Of a DNA stretch of 49,100 nucleotides, positions 1 through 11,313 are shown in pieces (the stretch's first letter is position 1; every line of letters starts with the position of its first letter). Location of the stretch: positions 3,473 to 52,572 of the forward strand of contig DEAA01000079.1 in assembly GCA_002346545.1 (NCBI GenBank), given 5' to 3'. Source of the DNA: Acidobacteria bacterium UBA2994. Lineage in GTDB: Bacteria > Acidobacteriota > Vicinamibacteria > Vicinamibacterales > UBA8438. A program made the translations under genes and the position numbers. The notes beneath the pieces were generated by a model. That model saw only the letters and a list, made by a program, of their open reading frames with translations, was not told where the DNA came from and searched no databases.

Positions 1-372
1 GGGGGGGGCGAGCCGCAGGCCGTCGACCAGGTGTCGCCGGCTGACCTGGCGGATCTGAGAGACGGGCTGCGACAGGAGATGCGGACGTCGCAGGTAGCCA
101 CGTCGGTCAATGGTGTCCCGGCCGAATTGGCGTCGATTCCAGGCAGCAGTGATGATCCCTGGATCGCCAACGTCCGCGAGCTGATCCGGGAGAGCGAGCA
201 ACGCCAGCAGCTGGTCTTCGACAACCGGGTGCGCGAGGCTGAGCAGCGGATCGCCAGTCAGCGCCGCTCCGACCTCTCGGAGATGGAGCGCACGTTCCGC
301 GAAGTCGACGCGGAGGATGCTGAGTTGGCGCGCCAGCAGTTGATGGAGTACTTGCGCCGGGTGTCACGCTGA
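1..372 (+). CDS. C-terminal part of a probable anti-sigma (zf-HC2 type) regulator, 5' truncated
   Basis: The reading frame is open from the first base and ends at TGA 370-372, so only about 123 C-terminal residues are visible. The visible part is highly charged and predicted helical, with a segment like 'VRELIRESEQRQQ' followed by 'QRRSDLSEMERTFREV' and ending 'LRRVSR'. This tail pattern is familiar from the cytoplasm-distal half of anti-sigma proteins with an N-terminal zf-HC2 zinc finger, common in Acidobacteria. The zinc finger and membrane helix would lie outside the window. An internal GTG at 31 could be read as a start, but the frame stays open upstream, so truncation is the better explanation. 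The family call rests on remembered pattern similarity only. Confidence 0.5.
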   Translation, partial: GGGEPQAVDQVSPADLADLRDGLRQEMRTSQVATSVNGVPAELASIPGSSDDPWIANVRELIRESEQRQQLVFDNRVREAEQRIASQRRSDLSEMERTFREVDAEDAELARQQLMEYLRRVSR

Positions 373-393
373 CCGGCGTTGTAGAATTCTGGC

Positions 394-879
394 ATGAAGG
401 TGAGAGCACGCTACCTTCCCCTGTTGGCCGTCCTGCTCTTGGTGAGCTGCCGAGGGCCGCTTGACGTTCCGGCGGCACTGGCGGTCACCGACGTTACGAG
501 CGGATGGTTTGACGCGGGGCTCGACAACCTCGGCCGGCACAAGATCGTGCCGTCGGTCACTTTCCGGGTGGCCAACACCACCCCCGAGGTCGTTCGCCAC
601 CTCCAGATCAACGCGATTTTCAGGCGCCAGGGCGAGGAAGAGGAGTGGGGAAACGCCTACGTCCGGGTGGTGGGTACTGAAGGGATCGAAGCCGGCGAGG
701 CCTCCCAGGTCCTCCGTCTGGACTCCGGGCGCGGCTACACCGGTGAACAGACCCACCCCGAGATGCTCCAGCATCGCGATTTCGTCGACGTCACGATAGA
801 CCTGTTCGTCAAGCACCGTGGCGATCAGTGGGCGCTGCTGGACTCGGTTGACATCAACCGGCGTATCCTCGCCCAGTAG
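394..879 (+). CDS. Small predicted lipoprotein of unknown function
   Basis: This is a 161-residue protein with a type II signal peptide: basic start (MKVRAR), hydrophobic core LPLLAVLLL and lipobox LVSC with the lipidated cysteine at position 19. The mature part is mostly predicted beta structure ('PSVTFRVANTTPEVVRHLQINAIF'-like strands), resembling conserved FxLyD-like or transthyretin-like lipoproteins, but I recognise no named family. It starts 21 bases after the previous stop, and its TAG overlaps the GTG of the next gene by one base. A -10-like TAGAAT (382-387) ends six bases before the ATG and there is no Shine-Dalgarno sequence, so a leaderless message is possible. Confidence 0.75.
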   Translation: MKVRARYLPLLAVLLLVSCRGPLDVPAALAVTDVTSGWFDAGLDNLGRHKIVPSVTFRVANTTPEVVRHLQINAIFRRQGEEEEWGNAYVRVVGTEGIEAGEASQVLRLDSGRGYTGEQTHPEMLQHRDFVDVTIDLFVKHRGDQWALLDSVDINRRILAQ

Positions 880-2258
880 TGTCCGCTGTTCCCAAGGAGC
901 CGTCAGCCCGGCCGGACGCGCTTGATCGCCGGCTCGGGGCGTTTGACGGCGCCGCCATCGTCGTTTCCAACGTCATCGGCGGCGGCATCTTCCTGGTGCC
1001 CGCCTTTGTCGCCGCCTCGGTGCCCAATCCGTGGGCGATGCTGGCGGTCTGGCTGGCCGGCGGCGTGCTCGCGTTCACTGGTGCCATGGCCTACGCTGAG
1101 CTGGCCGCGCTCCGGCCCAGGGCCGGCGGAGAGTACGTCTATCTTCGCGAAGCGTTCGGGCCGTTCGCTGCATTCCTGACGGGCTGGACCTCGTTCGTCG
1201 CTGGTTTCGCCGGCGCGATCGCCGCCAGCGCGGTCGGACTGTCCAGCTATCTCGGTCGGTTTCTCCCCGCCGCGGCAGACACTACACCCCTGGCCACCCT
1301 GCCGCTCGGGCTGCTCGACCTCACCGTGTCGCCTCAGGCCATCGTGGCCATGGCCGTCATTGCTCTGCTGTCGGTCGTGCATATGTTCGGGCTGGGGCCG
1401 GGGCGAGTGGTCCAGAACCTGCTCGGCGGGCTAAAGGTTGCGCTCTTGGTCGGGTTCGTGGCGGTCGGCTTCGGATGGGGCCAAGGCGACGTGGCGCACT
1501 TCTCGGCAGGCGGCAGCATCGCGCCGTCTCTCTGGGTGCTGGCCCTGATTCCGGTCATGTTCAGCTACTCGGGGTGGAACGCGGCGGCGTATGTCGCTGA
1601 GGAGATGCGTGATCCCGGACGGAACGTGCCGCTGGCGCTCGGACTCGGGACCGTGGCCGTGGTGGTGGTCTATCTTCTCCTCAACCTGCTCTACATCTAT
1701 GCGCTCCCCGTTGCCGAGTTTGCCACGGTGGACGCCCGGGTAGTGGATGCCGCGGCCGATCGGTTGTTCGGTCCGGCGGTGGCCGGGCCATTTGCCTTGG
1801 CTTCCATCATCATGATCGCCGCCAGCATCAGTGCCATGGTTCTGGCCGGTCCGAGGGTCTACTACGCGATGGCCCGGGATGGTGTGTTCCCGGCGGCGGC
1901 CGCGCGGGTGAACCCCAGTTTCAGAGCTCCGGTGGTCGCTATCGTGGCCCAGGCCATCTGGGCCAGCCTGCTTGTGCTCTCCGGGCGGTTCGATCAGTTG
2001 GTGGAGTACACCGGCTTCGCGGTGGTGCTGTTCGCCGGGCTGGCCGTCACGTCGCTTTTCGTGCTACGACGACGTCACCCCGAGGAGCCGCGCCCGTTCA
2101 AGGCCTGGGGTTATCCGGTGGCGCCCATGGTGTTCTCCGGCGCTAGCGCGGTGATCGTGCTCAACGCGCTGTTGGGCAGCCCTGCCACTTCTGGGGCCGG
2201 GCTGCTCGTGATCGCGGCCGGTATCCCGGTGTATCTCGCCATGCGGTGGTCCCGCTAG
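879..2258 (+). CDS. APC superfamily amino acid permease
   Basis: This is a 459-residue polytopic inner-membrane protein of the amino acid-polyamine-organocation family. The hallmark first helix motif is present near residues 30-38 (VIGGGIFLV, the GxGIF substrate-backbone binding turn), followed by the conserved 'MAYAELAALRPRAGGEYVYL' type region around residues 70-90. About twelve hydrophobic segments can be counted, the usual number. The start is GTG 879, overlapping the lipoprotein stop by one base (TAGTG), which implies translational coupling. The substrate cannot be told from sequence; neutral amino acids are typical of this LAT/YjeH-like branch. No neighbouring catabolic gene points to a specific amino acid. 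Confidence 0.88.
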   Translation: MSAVPKEPSARPDALDRRLGAFDGAAIVVSNVIGGGIFLVPAFVAASVPNPWAMLAVWLAGGVLAFTGAMAYAELAALRPRAGGEYVYLREAFGPFAAFLTGWTSFVAGFAGAIAASAVGLSSYLGRFLPAAADTTPLATLPLGLLDLTVSPQAIVAMAVIALLSVVHMFGLGPGRVVQNLLGGLKVALLVGFVAVGFGWGQGDVAHFSAGGSIAPSLWVLALIPVMFSYSGWNAAAYVAEEMRDPGRNVPLALGLGTVAVVVVYLLLNLLYIYALPVAEFATVDARVVDAAADRLFGPAVAGPFALASIIMIAASISAMVLAGPRVYYAMARDGVFPAAAARVNPSFRAPVVAIVAQAIWASLLVLSGRFDQLVEYTGFAVVLFAGLAVTSLFVLRRRHPEEPRPFKAWGYPVAPMVFSGASAVIVLNALLGSPATSGAGLLVIAAGIPVYLAMRWSR

Positions 2259-2272
2259 TGTCGCGTGGTGTG

Positions 2273-2287
2273 TGGGGCGAAACCCCC
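2273..2287 (+). repeat. GC hairpin element before hslV (GGGCGAA type)
   Basis: TGGGGCGAAACCCCC forms a four- to five-base-pair stem with a CGAA-containing loop, 20 bases before hslV ATG 2307. It resembles the element before clpP. Confidence 0.4.
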
Positions 2288-2306
2288 TGAAGCAAAGGAC
2301 AGAACG

Positions 2307-2837
2307 ATGAAGATGCGAGCGACGACGGTGCTCTCTGTGCGGCATAACGGACAGGCGGTGATGGCCGGCGACGGACAGGTCACCTTCGGCGACACCGTGG
2401 TGAAAGAAGGGGCCCGCAAGATCAGACGGCTCTACAACGACCAGATCGTAGCCGGATTCGCCGGTTCGGCGGCCGACTCGTTCGCGCTGTTTTCCCGCTT
2501 CGAAGCCAAGCTGGAGCAATATCGGGGCAACCTTGAACGGTCGGCGGTGGAACTGGCCAAGGATTGGCGCACCGATCGGTTGCTGCGTCGGCTGGAGGCG
2601 ATGCTGATCGTGCTCGACGCCAACGGTACGTTCTTACTGTCGGGCAACGGTGATCTGATCCAGCCCGACGACGGCATCGTGGCTATCGGGTCGGGTGGAC
2701 CCTACGCCATGGCGGCTGCGAAGGCGCTAGCCAGGCACACTGATCTCCCGGCTCGCGAGATCGCGGAGAAGGCCATGGAGATCGCTGGCGCCATTTGCAT
2801 TTACACGAATGCCAATGTCACGATCGAGGAGTTGTAG
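2307..2837 (+). CDS. hslV: HslV, peptidase subunit of the HslUV (ClpQY) ATP-dependent protease
   Basis: The 176-residue N-terminal-nucleophile threonine protease forms a double hexameric chamber capped by HslU. The mature N-terminal threonine should be T6, in [11 protein letters not shown], so a five-residue propeptide must be removed, as in Bacillus-type ClpQ and unlike E. coli, where Thr follows Met directly. Conserved blocks are [54 protein letters not shown] and ICIYTN. ATG 2307 is chosen over an upstream in-frame start at 2265 because AAAGGA (2294-2299) sits seven bases before it and homologues begin here. hslU follows after 32 bases. Confidence 0.96.
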   Translation: MKMRATTVLSVRHNGQAVMAGDGQVTFGDTVVKEGARKIRRLYNDQIVAGFAGSAADSFALFSRFEAKLEQYRGNLERSAVELAKDWRTDRLLRRLEAMLIVLDANGTFLLSGNGDLIQPDDGIVAIGSGGPYAMAAAKALARHTDLPAREIAEKAMEIAGAICIYTNANVTIEEL

Positions 2838-2869
2838 CCCGACTTTGTTCCTACCTGCAGTGCTCACTG

Positions 2870-4278
<1,409 letters not shown>

Positions 4279-4282
<4 letters not shown>

Positions 4283-6036
4283 CGCTCTCCGGGCGCCAAT
4301 TGGCACTGTTCATCCTGCTGGCCATTGTGGTCCAGTTGCTTGGGTGCGGTAAGCGCGGTCCACCTCAGTCACCGTTCGTCCGTGTCCCGGCGCCGATGGG
4401 CGACATGCGCGTGCATCGGTTGGGCGACGAGGTGCACGTCGGCTTCACTCTCCCAATCGCGAACGTCGACGGGTCCGCGCCAGCCGATCTCGAACGGATC
4501 GAGGTCTACGCCATGACCATCCAGCCACGGCTTGTCCCGGACCGTGAGCTCGATTTGGAGGAGTTCATGGAGGAGGGTACGTTGGTCGGCACCATCGAGG
4601 CGCTGCCGGCGGAAATTTCCGAGATGAACGCGGCCCGGGCGGTCGAAGAGGCCGATCTGGTCGGGCCGCCTCGGCCGATCGAGGTGGATCCGCGCCCGGC
4701 CCAGGGGTTCCCGGCGATGATCGTTGATAAGCTGACGCCGGAGAAGCTCATCCCGATCGATCCCTGGGAGGACGAGCGGGAGGAGGTCGAGAAAAAGCGG
4801 CGCAAGCGGAAGCGGCCGATCCGTTTGCCGCTGATGACCCCGCTCCAGCCCGACGTACTGCAGCGTCAGTACGCGGTGGTCGGTATCTCCACTCGAGGCG
4901 AGGAAGGTGAGGCGGCCGAACGGATCTCGGTGCCGCTAGTCGATGCGCCGAAGGCTCCGCCCGCTCCGGTCGTCACCTACACCGCCGAGGTGGTCAACCT
5001 TGCCTGGGAGCTGCCAATCGGCGTAAGGGGGACCGTACAAGAGCCGGTCCAGCCGCCGGGCGCACCGGGTGCTGCGGCCACCGGTGCGTCGACCATGGCG
5101 GCAACGGCTCCCGGCGCCGCGCCCACGATCCTCGGCGCGGTGCCGGGGACGACGTCCGGGGCTCCCACCACCCCCGGCGCTCCGAGCGCTGCTGCGCCGA
5201 CGGGACCGGTGCTCCCCCCGGGTGGTGCGCCGCTACCGGCTCAGCCTGGCGCTCCGACTACGTCGCCCGCGGCCGCCCCCGGCGGGCAGCCGCCGGCAAC
5301 AACCACGGCTGGGACGACCCAGGTAGCGGTGACCGAGCCGACCGGCGTGATCGGCACGCCTCCCGGAGGTGTCATCACGCCAGGCACTACGGTCCCGGCC
5401 GGGCCCGGTACGACGCCACCAGCCAATCCAGGTTCGAGCCCCACCAGTTCGACCGGCGTCACCGGTGTCACGGGGTCGGCACTGACTAAGCTGCAGTCGA
5501 CGCCGATCGTCGAGTGGCCGCCCGCCACCCGCTACGACCTCTTTGAAGTTGTCGAGCAGAGGCCCGGTATGACCGCCATGCCGTTCCCGCTCAATCTGAA
5601 CCCGCTGGAGCAGCCGATCTATTCGGACAAGCGGGTCGAATTCGGGGTGGAGCGGTGTTACGGCGTTCTCTCGCTTGACGAAGTGGCCGGCCTCGATATC
5701 CGGAGTGTGGTCTCTACGCCGACCTGCGTGACCTTCATCGACACCTTCCCACCCGACCAGCCCGAGGGACTAACGGCGGTGGGCAGCGAGGGCGCCGTCA
5801 GCCTGATCTGGGAGCCGAACGAGGAGGAAGACCTTGCCGGCTATCTGGTCTTGCGTGGGGTGCCCCTAGGTGAGACACTGCGGCCGCTTACCCTGGAGCC
5901 CGTGATCGAGAACACCTATCGAGACACCACGGGCGAGCCGGGAGTGGACTACGTTTACGTGGTGATTGCGGTCGATACCGCCACGCCGCCCAACGAGAGC
6001 CCGCCCTCGGCACAGGTTCAGGAACGCCCGCGCTGA
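4279..6036 (+). CDS. Lipoprotein with fibronectin type III-like folds and a Pro/Ala/Gly/Thr-rich insert
   Basis: The 585-residue protein has a lipoprotein signal (hydrophobic residues 8-21, LLGC, lipid cysteine 23) followed by CGKRGPP, the short motif seen after the lipid cysteine in many small LptM-like and FN3-bearing lipoproteins. Residues 161-180 are very basic/acidic (EKKRRKRKR). A fibronectin-like strand pair at about 226-246 (ends VNLAWELP) is separated from its apparent continuation at about 408-465 by roughly 150 residues of low-complexity Pro/Ala/Gly/Thr sequence. A second FN3-like domain occupies about 494-580 (GAVSLIWEP...LAGYLVLRG). It starts GTG 4279 inside the hslU stop. Its function is unknown; it is probably an envelope protein. 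Confidence 0.8.
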
Positions 6037-6051
6037 GTTTCGGAGTACCGC

Positions 6052-6837
6052 ATGGACGCTATCTGTCGGGTCGAGACCGGTGAGGGGCCGCGCTATGTGG
6101 TCCGCCGCGACGACGCCTGGCACGCGCTCGACGGCGACCTGTTCGGTGGCTACACGGTTGGTGACAGGCTCGGCCTGACGACGCCCAAAGTGCTGGCCCC
6201 CGTGGCTCCGTCGAAGGTCGTCGCCGTGGGCCTGAACTACAAGGACCACGCGGCGGAGATGCAGAAGCCGCTGCCGGCCGAGCCACTCATCTTTCTGAAG
6301 CCGTCTACGTCGGTGATCGGCCCCGGCGCCGACATCGTGCTGCCGGTCGGGGCTGGCCGGGTCGATTACGAAGCTGAGGTTGGCGTGGTCATCAGTCGCC
6401 ATGCGCGCCACGTGCCGGCCGCCCGCGCCCATGAGTACGTGCTGGGGCTGACCTGCGTCAACGACGTTACCGACCGGGATTTGCAGAAGCGCGACGTCCA
6501 GTACACGCGGGCGAAGGGGTTCGACACTTTCTGTCCCATCGGACCCTGTATCGTGCCGCTCGACCTCGACCACCCGATCGGCGTGCGGTCGACTGTCAAC
6601 GGCGAGGTACGGCAGGATTCGAGCACCCGCGAGCTTATCTTCCCGATCCGACAGGTGTTCGAGTTCGTGACCGCCGTAATGACGCTGTTACCAGGCGACG
6701 TGATCTCCACCGGGACACCCCCCGGGGTGGGCCCGCTCGCGGCCGGCGATCGGATTACCGTGGCGGTGGACGGGGTAGGCGAGGTGACGAACAACGTGGT
6801 GTCGTCCGCGGGGACGACGGCCGGGAGAGAAGTATGA
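6052..6837 (+). CDS. Fumarylacetoacetate hydrolase-family protein
   Basis: This is a 261-residue enzyme with an N-terminal DUF2437-like segment (about 1-50) and the FAH catalytic fold. Metal-binding residues are visible as E107 and E109 in DYEAEVG and D138 in VNDVTDRD; the family motifs AKGFDTFCPIGPC and ISTGTPPGVG follow. Members cleave or decarboxylate beta-diketo or acylpyruvate compounds (acylpyruvase, oxaloacetate decarboxylase, homoprotocatechuate isomerase/decarboxylase), and the exact substrate cannot be assigned. GGAG at 6042-6045 supports ATG 6052. The stop overlaps the transaldolase start (ATGA), so the two are probably cotranslated. Confidence 0.9.
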   Translation: MDAICRVETGEGPRYVVRRDDAWHALDGDLFGGYTVGDRLGLTTPKVLAPVAPSKVVAVGLNYKDHAAEMQKPLPAEPLIFLKPSTSVIGPGADIVLPVGAGRVDYEAEVGVVISRHARHVPAARAHEYVLGLTCVNDVTDRDLQKRDVQYTRAKGFDTFCPIGPCIVPLDLDHPIGVRSTVNGEVRQDSSTRELIFPIRQVFEFVTAVMTLLPGDVISTGTPPGVGPLAAGDRITVAVDGVGEVTNNVVSSAGTTAGREV

Positions 6838-7487
6838 AGCTATTTGTTGATTCGGCCAAGGTCGACGAGATCGCGGCCTTCGTCCCGCTGGGTATCGTCG
6901 ACGGCGTGACCACCAACCCTTCGCTGCTCGGCAAACAGGGGCCGGAGCCTCGAACCGTGCTGAAGCAGATCTGCAACCTGGTGCAGGGGCCGGTCAGCGC
7001 CGAAGTCGTGGCCACCGATGCCGACGGGATGATTCGGGAGGGACGGGAGCTGTCGCAGATCGACCCGCACATTGTGGTGAAGGTGCCGTTCGGCAAGGCG
7101 GGTGTGGAAGCGTGTCACACGCTCACGAGCGAGGACATCAAGGTCAATGTGACGCTGGTCTTCTCTGCGTCCCAGGCGATGCTGGCTGCCAAGGTGGGCG
7201 CAACCTTCGTCAGCCCGTTCGTGGGACGTCTCGACGACATCGCGACACCCGGCATGGACCTGATTAGCCAGATCGTCGACATTTACGAGGGCGCGGCGTT
7301 TCAGACCGAGATCCTGGTGGCCAGCATTCGCGGTCCGCTCCACGTGGTGGAGGCGGCACGGCTGGGCGCCGACATCTGCACCTGCCCGCCCAAGGCCATC
7401 GACGCGTTGTTCAATCACCCGCTTACTGATATCGGGCTGGAGAAGTTTCTGGCCGACTGGTCTAAGAGCCAGAAACAGTCGGTCTGA
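6834..7487 (+). CDS. fsa: Small transaldolase / fructose-6-phosphate aldolase family protein
   Basis: At 217 residues this is the short decameric type (TalC/FSA/MipB) rather than the roughly 320-residue TalB. It starts MKLFVDSA, contains the signature GVTTNPSLL (about 24-32), and has the Schiff-base lysine K83 in VVKVPF. It also carries VNVTLVFS, the SPFVGRLDD motif and 'TEILVASIR'. It either transfers dihydroxyacetone units in the pentose phosphate pathway or cleaves fructose-6-phosphate; the sequence alone does not separate the two. It is coupled to the upstream FAH gene by a four-base overlap and followed after seven bases by the carboxyltransferase gene. Confidence 0.9.
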   Translation: MKLFVDSAKVDEIAAFVPLGIVDGVTTNPSLLGKQGPEPRTVLKQICNLVQGPVSAEVVATDADGMIREGRELSQIDPHIVVKVPFGKAGVEACHTLTSEDIKVNVTLVFSASQAMLAAKVGATFVSPFVGRLDDIATPGMDLISQIVDIYEGAAFQTEILVASIRGPLHVVEAARLGADICTCPPKAIDALFNHPLTDIGLEKFLADWSKSQKQSV

Positions 7488-7494
7488 CCAGCGC

Positions 7495-9036
<1,542 letters not shown>

Positions 9037-9053
9037 GGCGGGCGGACCCTCAG

Positions 9054-9075
9054 GACAGCCGAGCTCTCGGTTGTC
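9054..9075 (+). terminator. Hairpin after the carboxyltransferase gene
   Basis: A nine-base-pair stem (GACAGCCGA / TCGGTTGTC, one G-U pair) closes a four-base loop, starting 18 bases after the carboxyltransferase stop. No T-run follows, so it is not a textbook intrinsic terminator; it could act as an mRNA 3' stabiliser or attenuator between the carboxyltransferase and biotin carboxylase genes. TAGAAT at 9087-9092 just beyond it resembles a -10 box for the downstream genes, but no convincing -35 is seen. Confidence 0.35.
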
Positions 9076-9220
9076 GGCATAAGTGCTAGAATAATAGACA
9101 GATCGCGCTGTCATGAAGCTCGTCGCTCGTGCCCAAGGCGTCGGAGAGCGTGGGGGGGGGTGCTCGTGACGATTGCCGTGGTCCGACGACCCTCCCGACC
9201 AGAGAATAGCTGACGTTCAC

Positions 9221-10738
9221 GTGAAGATTCTGGTCGCCAACCGAGGCGAAATTGCCGTCCGCGTGCTTCGCGCCTGTCGAGAGATGGGGGTGGGGTCGGT
9301 GGCCGTTTATTCCGAGTGCGATCGCACGGCGCCCCACGTCCGCATGGCCGACCACGCTGTCGAGCTGGGACCGGGTCCGCCAGGCGAAAGCTACCTGCAC
9401 ATAGAACGGGTGCTCGCGGCCGCCACGGCAGCCGAGGCGACGGCCGTGCACCCCGGCTATGGCTTCCTGGCCGAGAATCCGACGTTCGCCCGAGCCGTCG
9501 TTGACGCGGGTCTGACTTTCATTGGCCCCGATGCCGACGTGATCGAGACCATGGGCGGGAAGACCGCAGCACGTCGCGCTGCCATCGACGCCGGTGTGCC
9601 GGTGGTGCCTGGCACCGAGGCCCTGAACTCCTCGCTGTCCGAAGAGGAACTTCGGGCCCGCACGGACGAGGTAGGTTATCCGCTGTTCATCAAGGCCGTG
9701 GCCGGTGGCGGCGGACGCGGCATGCGGCGGGTCGATACCAGTGACGGTGTCGTGTCGGCGGTGGCCTCGGCGCGTTCAGAGGCCGAGACCGCCTTCGGCG
9801 ATGGGTCGGTCTATCTTGAGCGGTTGGTCGAGAAGGCGAGACACATCGAGGTGCAGGTGCTCGGCGACACGCATGGCACGGTGGTGCCATTCGTCGAGCG
9901 GGAGTGTTCGATCCAGCGTCGTCATCAGAAAGTGATCGAAGAGTCGCCGTCGGTGGCCGTGACGCTAGAGGTTCGTCGTGCGCTTGCGGATGCAGCCGTG
10001 GCGCTTTCGTCGGCGGTCAGCTACGTGGGTGCCGGCACCCTCGAGTTCCTACTGGACCGCGACGGCCAGTTCTACTTCCTAGAGATGAACACGCGGCTGC
10101 AGGTCGAGCACCCGGTCACTGAGATGGTGAGCGGCATCGACCTGGTGCACTGGCAGATCCGGATCGCGCAGGGCGAGCGCCTGACCATCGATCCCGAGCG
10201 GGCGCTGACTCCGGTGGGCCATGCCATCGAAAGCCGGGTGTACGCCGAGGATCCCGACCGGGGGTTCCTGCCCTCGCCGGGGTTGATCACGTCGCTGCGG
10301 AGTCCGTCTGGTCCGGGCATTCGCGACGACGGCGGGGTCGAGGCCGGTTTTGAAGTGCCCGTGTTCTACGACTCTATGATCTCGAAGGTGATCGCCTGGG
10401 CGCCCGACCGAGAGGCGGCGATCATTCGGATGGATCGCGCGCTGCGCGAATACGAGATCGGCGGGTTGATCACGGTGATTCCGGCGTTGCTCTGGATTTT
10501 GGAGCAGGAGGACTTTGCCGCCGGAGAGTTCGACACCGGGTACCTCGACCGTGCGCTGACCAAACGGGCGGGAGAGTCGTTCTCGGTGCTATCACAGCGC
10601 GAGGAGGAGCTGGCGGTGGTAGCGGCGGCTCTGCTGGCATACTTCTCTAGTGGCGAACGTGCGCCCGAGCCGCCCGTGGTCTCCACGGCGTCCGCTTGGC
10701 GGCAGGCGGCGCGAAGCGAGGCGGTGAGGGAGCGATGA
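9221..10738 (+). CDS. accC: Biotin carboxylase subunit of acyl-CoA carboxylase
   Basis: The 505-residue ATP-grasp enzyme carboxylates biotin on the carrier protein using bicarbonate and ATP. It begins VKILVANRGEIA, and the ATP-binding glycine loop GGGGRGM lies at 162-168. The catalytic block EMNTRLQVEH lies at 288-297, with E288, N290, R292 and E296 at the same numbers as in E. coli AccC. GTG 9221 is chosen because homologues begin at this KIL(V/I)ANRGEIA motif; a TTG at 9173 in the same frame would add 16 unrelated residues. No clear Shine-Dalgarno sequence is seen. It is about 50 residues longer than AccC (449), as in PccA/MccA-type subunits. Its stop overlaps the carrier gene (ATGA). Confidence 0.94.
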   Translation: MKILVANRGEIAVRVLRACREMGVGSVAVYSECDRTAPHVRMADHAVELGPGPPGESYLHIERVLAAATAAEATAVHPGYGFLAENPTFARAVVDAGLTFIGPDADVIETMGGKTAARRAAIDAGVPVVPGTEALNSSLSEEELRARTDEVGYPLFIKAVAGGGGRGMRRVDTSDGVVSAVASARSEAETAFGDGSVYLERLVEKARHIEVQVLGDTHGTVVPFVERECSIQRRHQKVIEESPSVAVTLEVRRALADAAVALSSAVSYVGAGTLEFLLDRDGQFYFLEMNTRLQVEHPVTEMVSGIDLVHWQIRIAQGERLTIDPERALTPVGHAIESRVYAEDPDRGFLPSPGLITSLRSPSGPGIRDDGGVEAGFEVPVFYDSMISKVIAWAPDREAAIIRMDRALREYEIGGLITVIPALLWILEQEDFAAGEFDTGYLDRALTKRAGESFSVLSQREEELAVVAAALLAYFSSGERAPEPPVVSTASAWRQAARSEAVRER

Positions 10739-11313
10739 GCAGCGCGACTGAATCGGTGCGCGGGCGGGCTAGATTCGAGGTCGAGGTGGCTGGTCGGTCC
10801 AGGCAAGTCGAGGTCACGCCAGCCGAGGATGGTCGGCTGGCCGTCACTTGGGTCGACCCGGTAACTGCCATACATGTGACTCGAGTGGCCGATGTGACTC
10901 GGCTCGCCTCGGGCGCGCTGTCACTCGTGCTGGGGGACAGCGGTCATGCGAGTCACGAGATTACCGGCCACGAGACGGCCCCGGGCGCGCTGCTGCTTGG
11001 GTTCGATGGGCGCCGGGTGCAGGTCCGGGTTGCCGACCAGCGGCGCCGCAAGAGCGCCGCGGCGGCTCCGGTGGAGGGCGAGGCCCCGGTGACGGCGCCG
11101 ATGCCGGGTAAGGTGGTCCGGGTGCTCGCCGCCATAGGTGACACCGTCGAGGAGGGACAGGGGCTGGCCGTGGTCGAGGCGATGAAGATGGAGAACGAGG
11201 TGCCGTCGCCTGCGGCCGGGATCGTCAGCGATGTGCGCGTGACCGATGGCGACTCGGTCGATGCGGGTGCCGTACTGCTCGTCGTGCGGACTGATGCGGA
11301 GGGCGATGACTGA
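10735..11313 (+). CDS. Biotin carboxyl carrier protein of acyl-CoA carboxylase
   Basis: The protein has 192 residues. The C-terminal half (about 118-188) is a biotinyl/lipoyl beta-barrel with VEAMKMENEV; K151 is the biotinylation site. The N-terminal 100 residues are beta-rich and probably correspond to the subunit-contact (BT-like) region of PCC-type holoenzymes, here split from the carboxylase as a separate polypeptide. A basic/alanine hinge (RRRKSAAAAP, 103-112) joins the two. ATG 10735 overlaps the accC stop by four bases, and the gene's own TGA lies eight bases inside tamB, so the module is cotranslated with the envelope genes that follow. Confidence 0.92.
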   Translation: MSSATESVRGRARFEVEVAGRSRQVEVTPAEDGRLAVTWVDPVTAIHVTRVADVTRLASGALSLVLGDSGHASHEITGHETAPGALLLGFDGRRVQVRVADQRRRKSAAAAPVEGEAPVTAPMPGKVVRVLAAIGDTVEEGQGLAVVEAMKMENEVPSPAAGIVSDVRVTDGDSVDAGAVLLVVRTDAEGDD

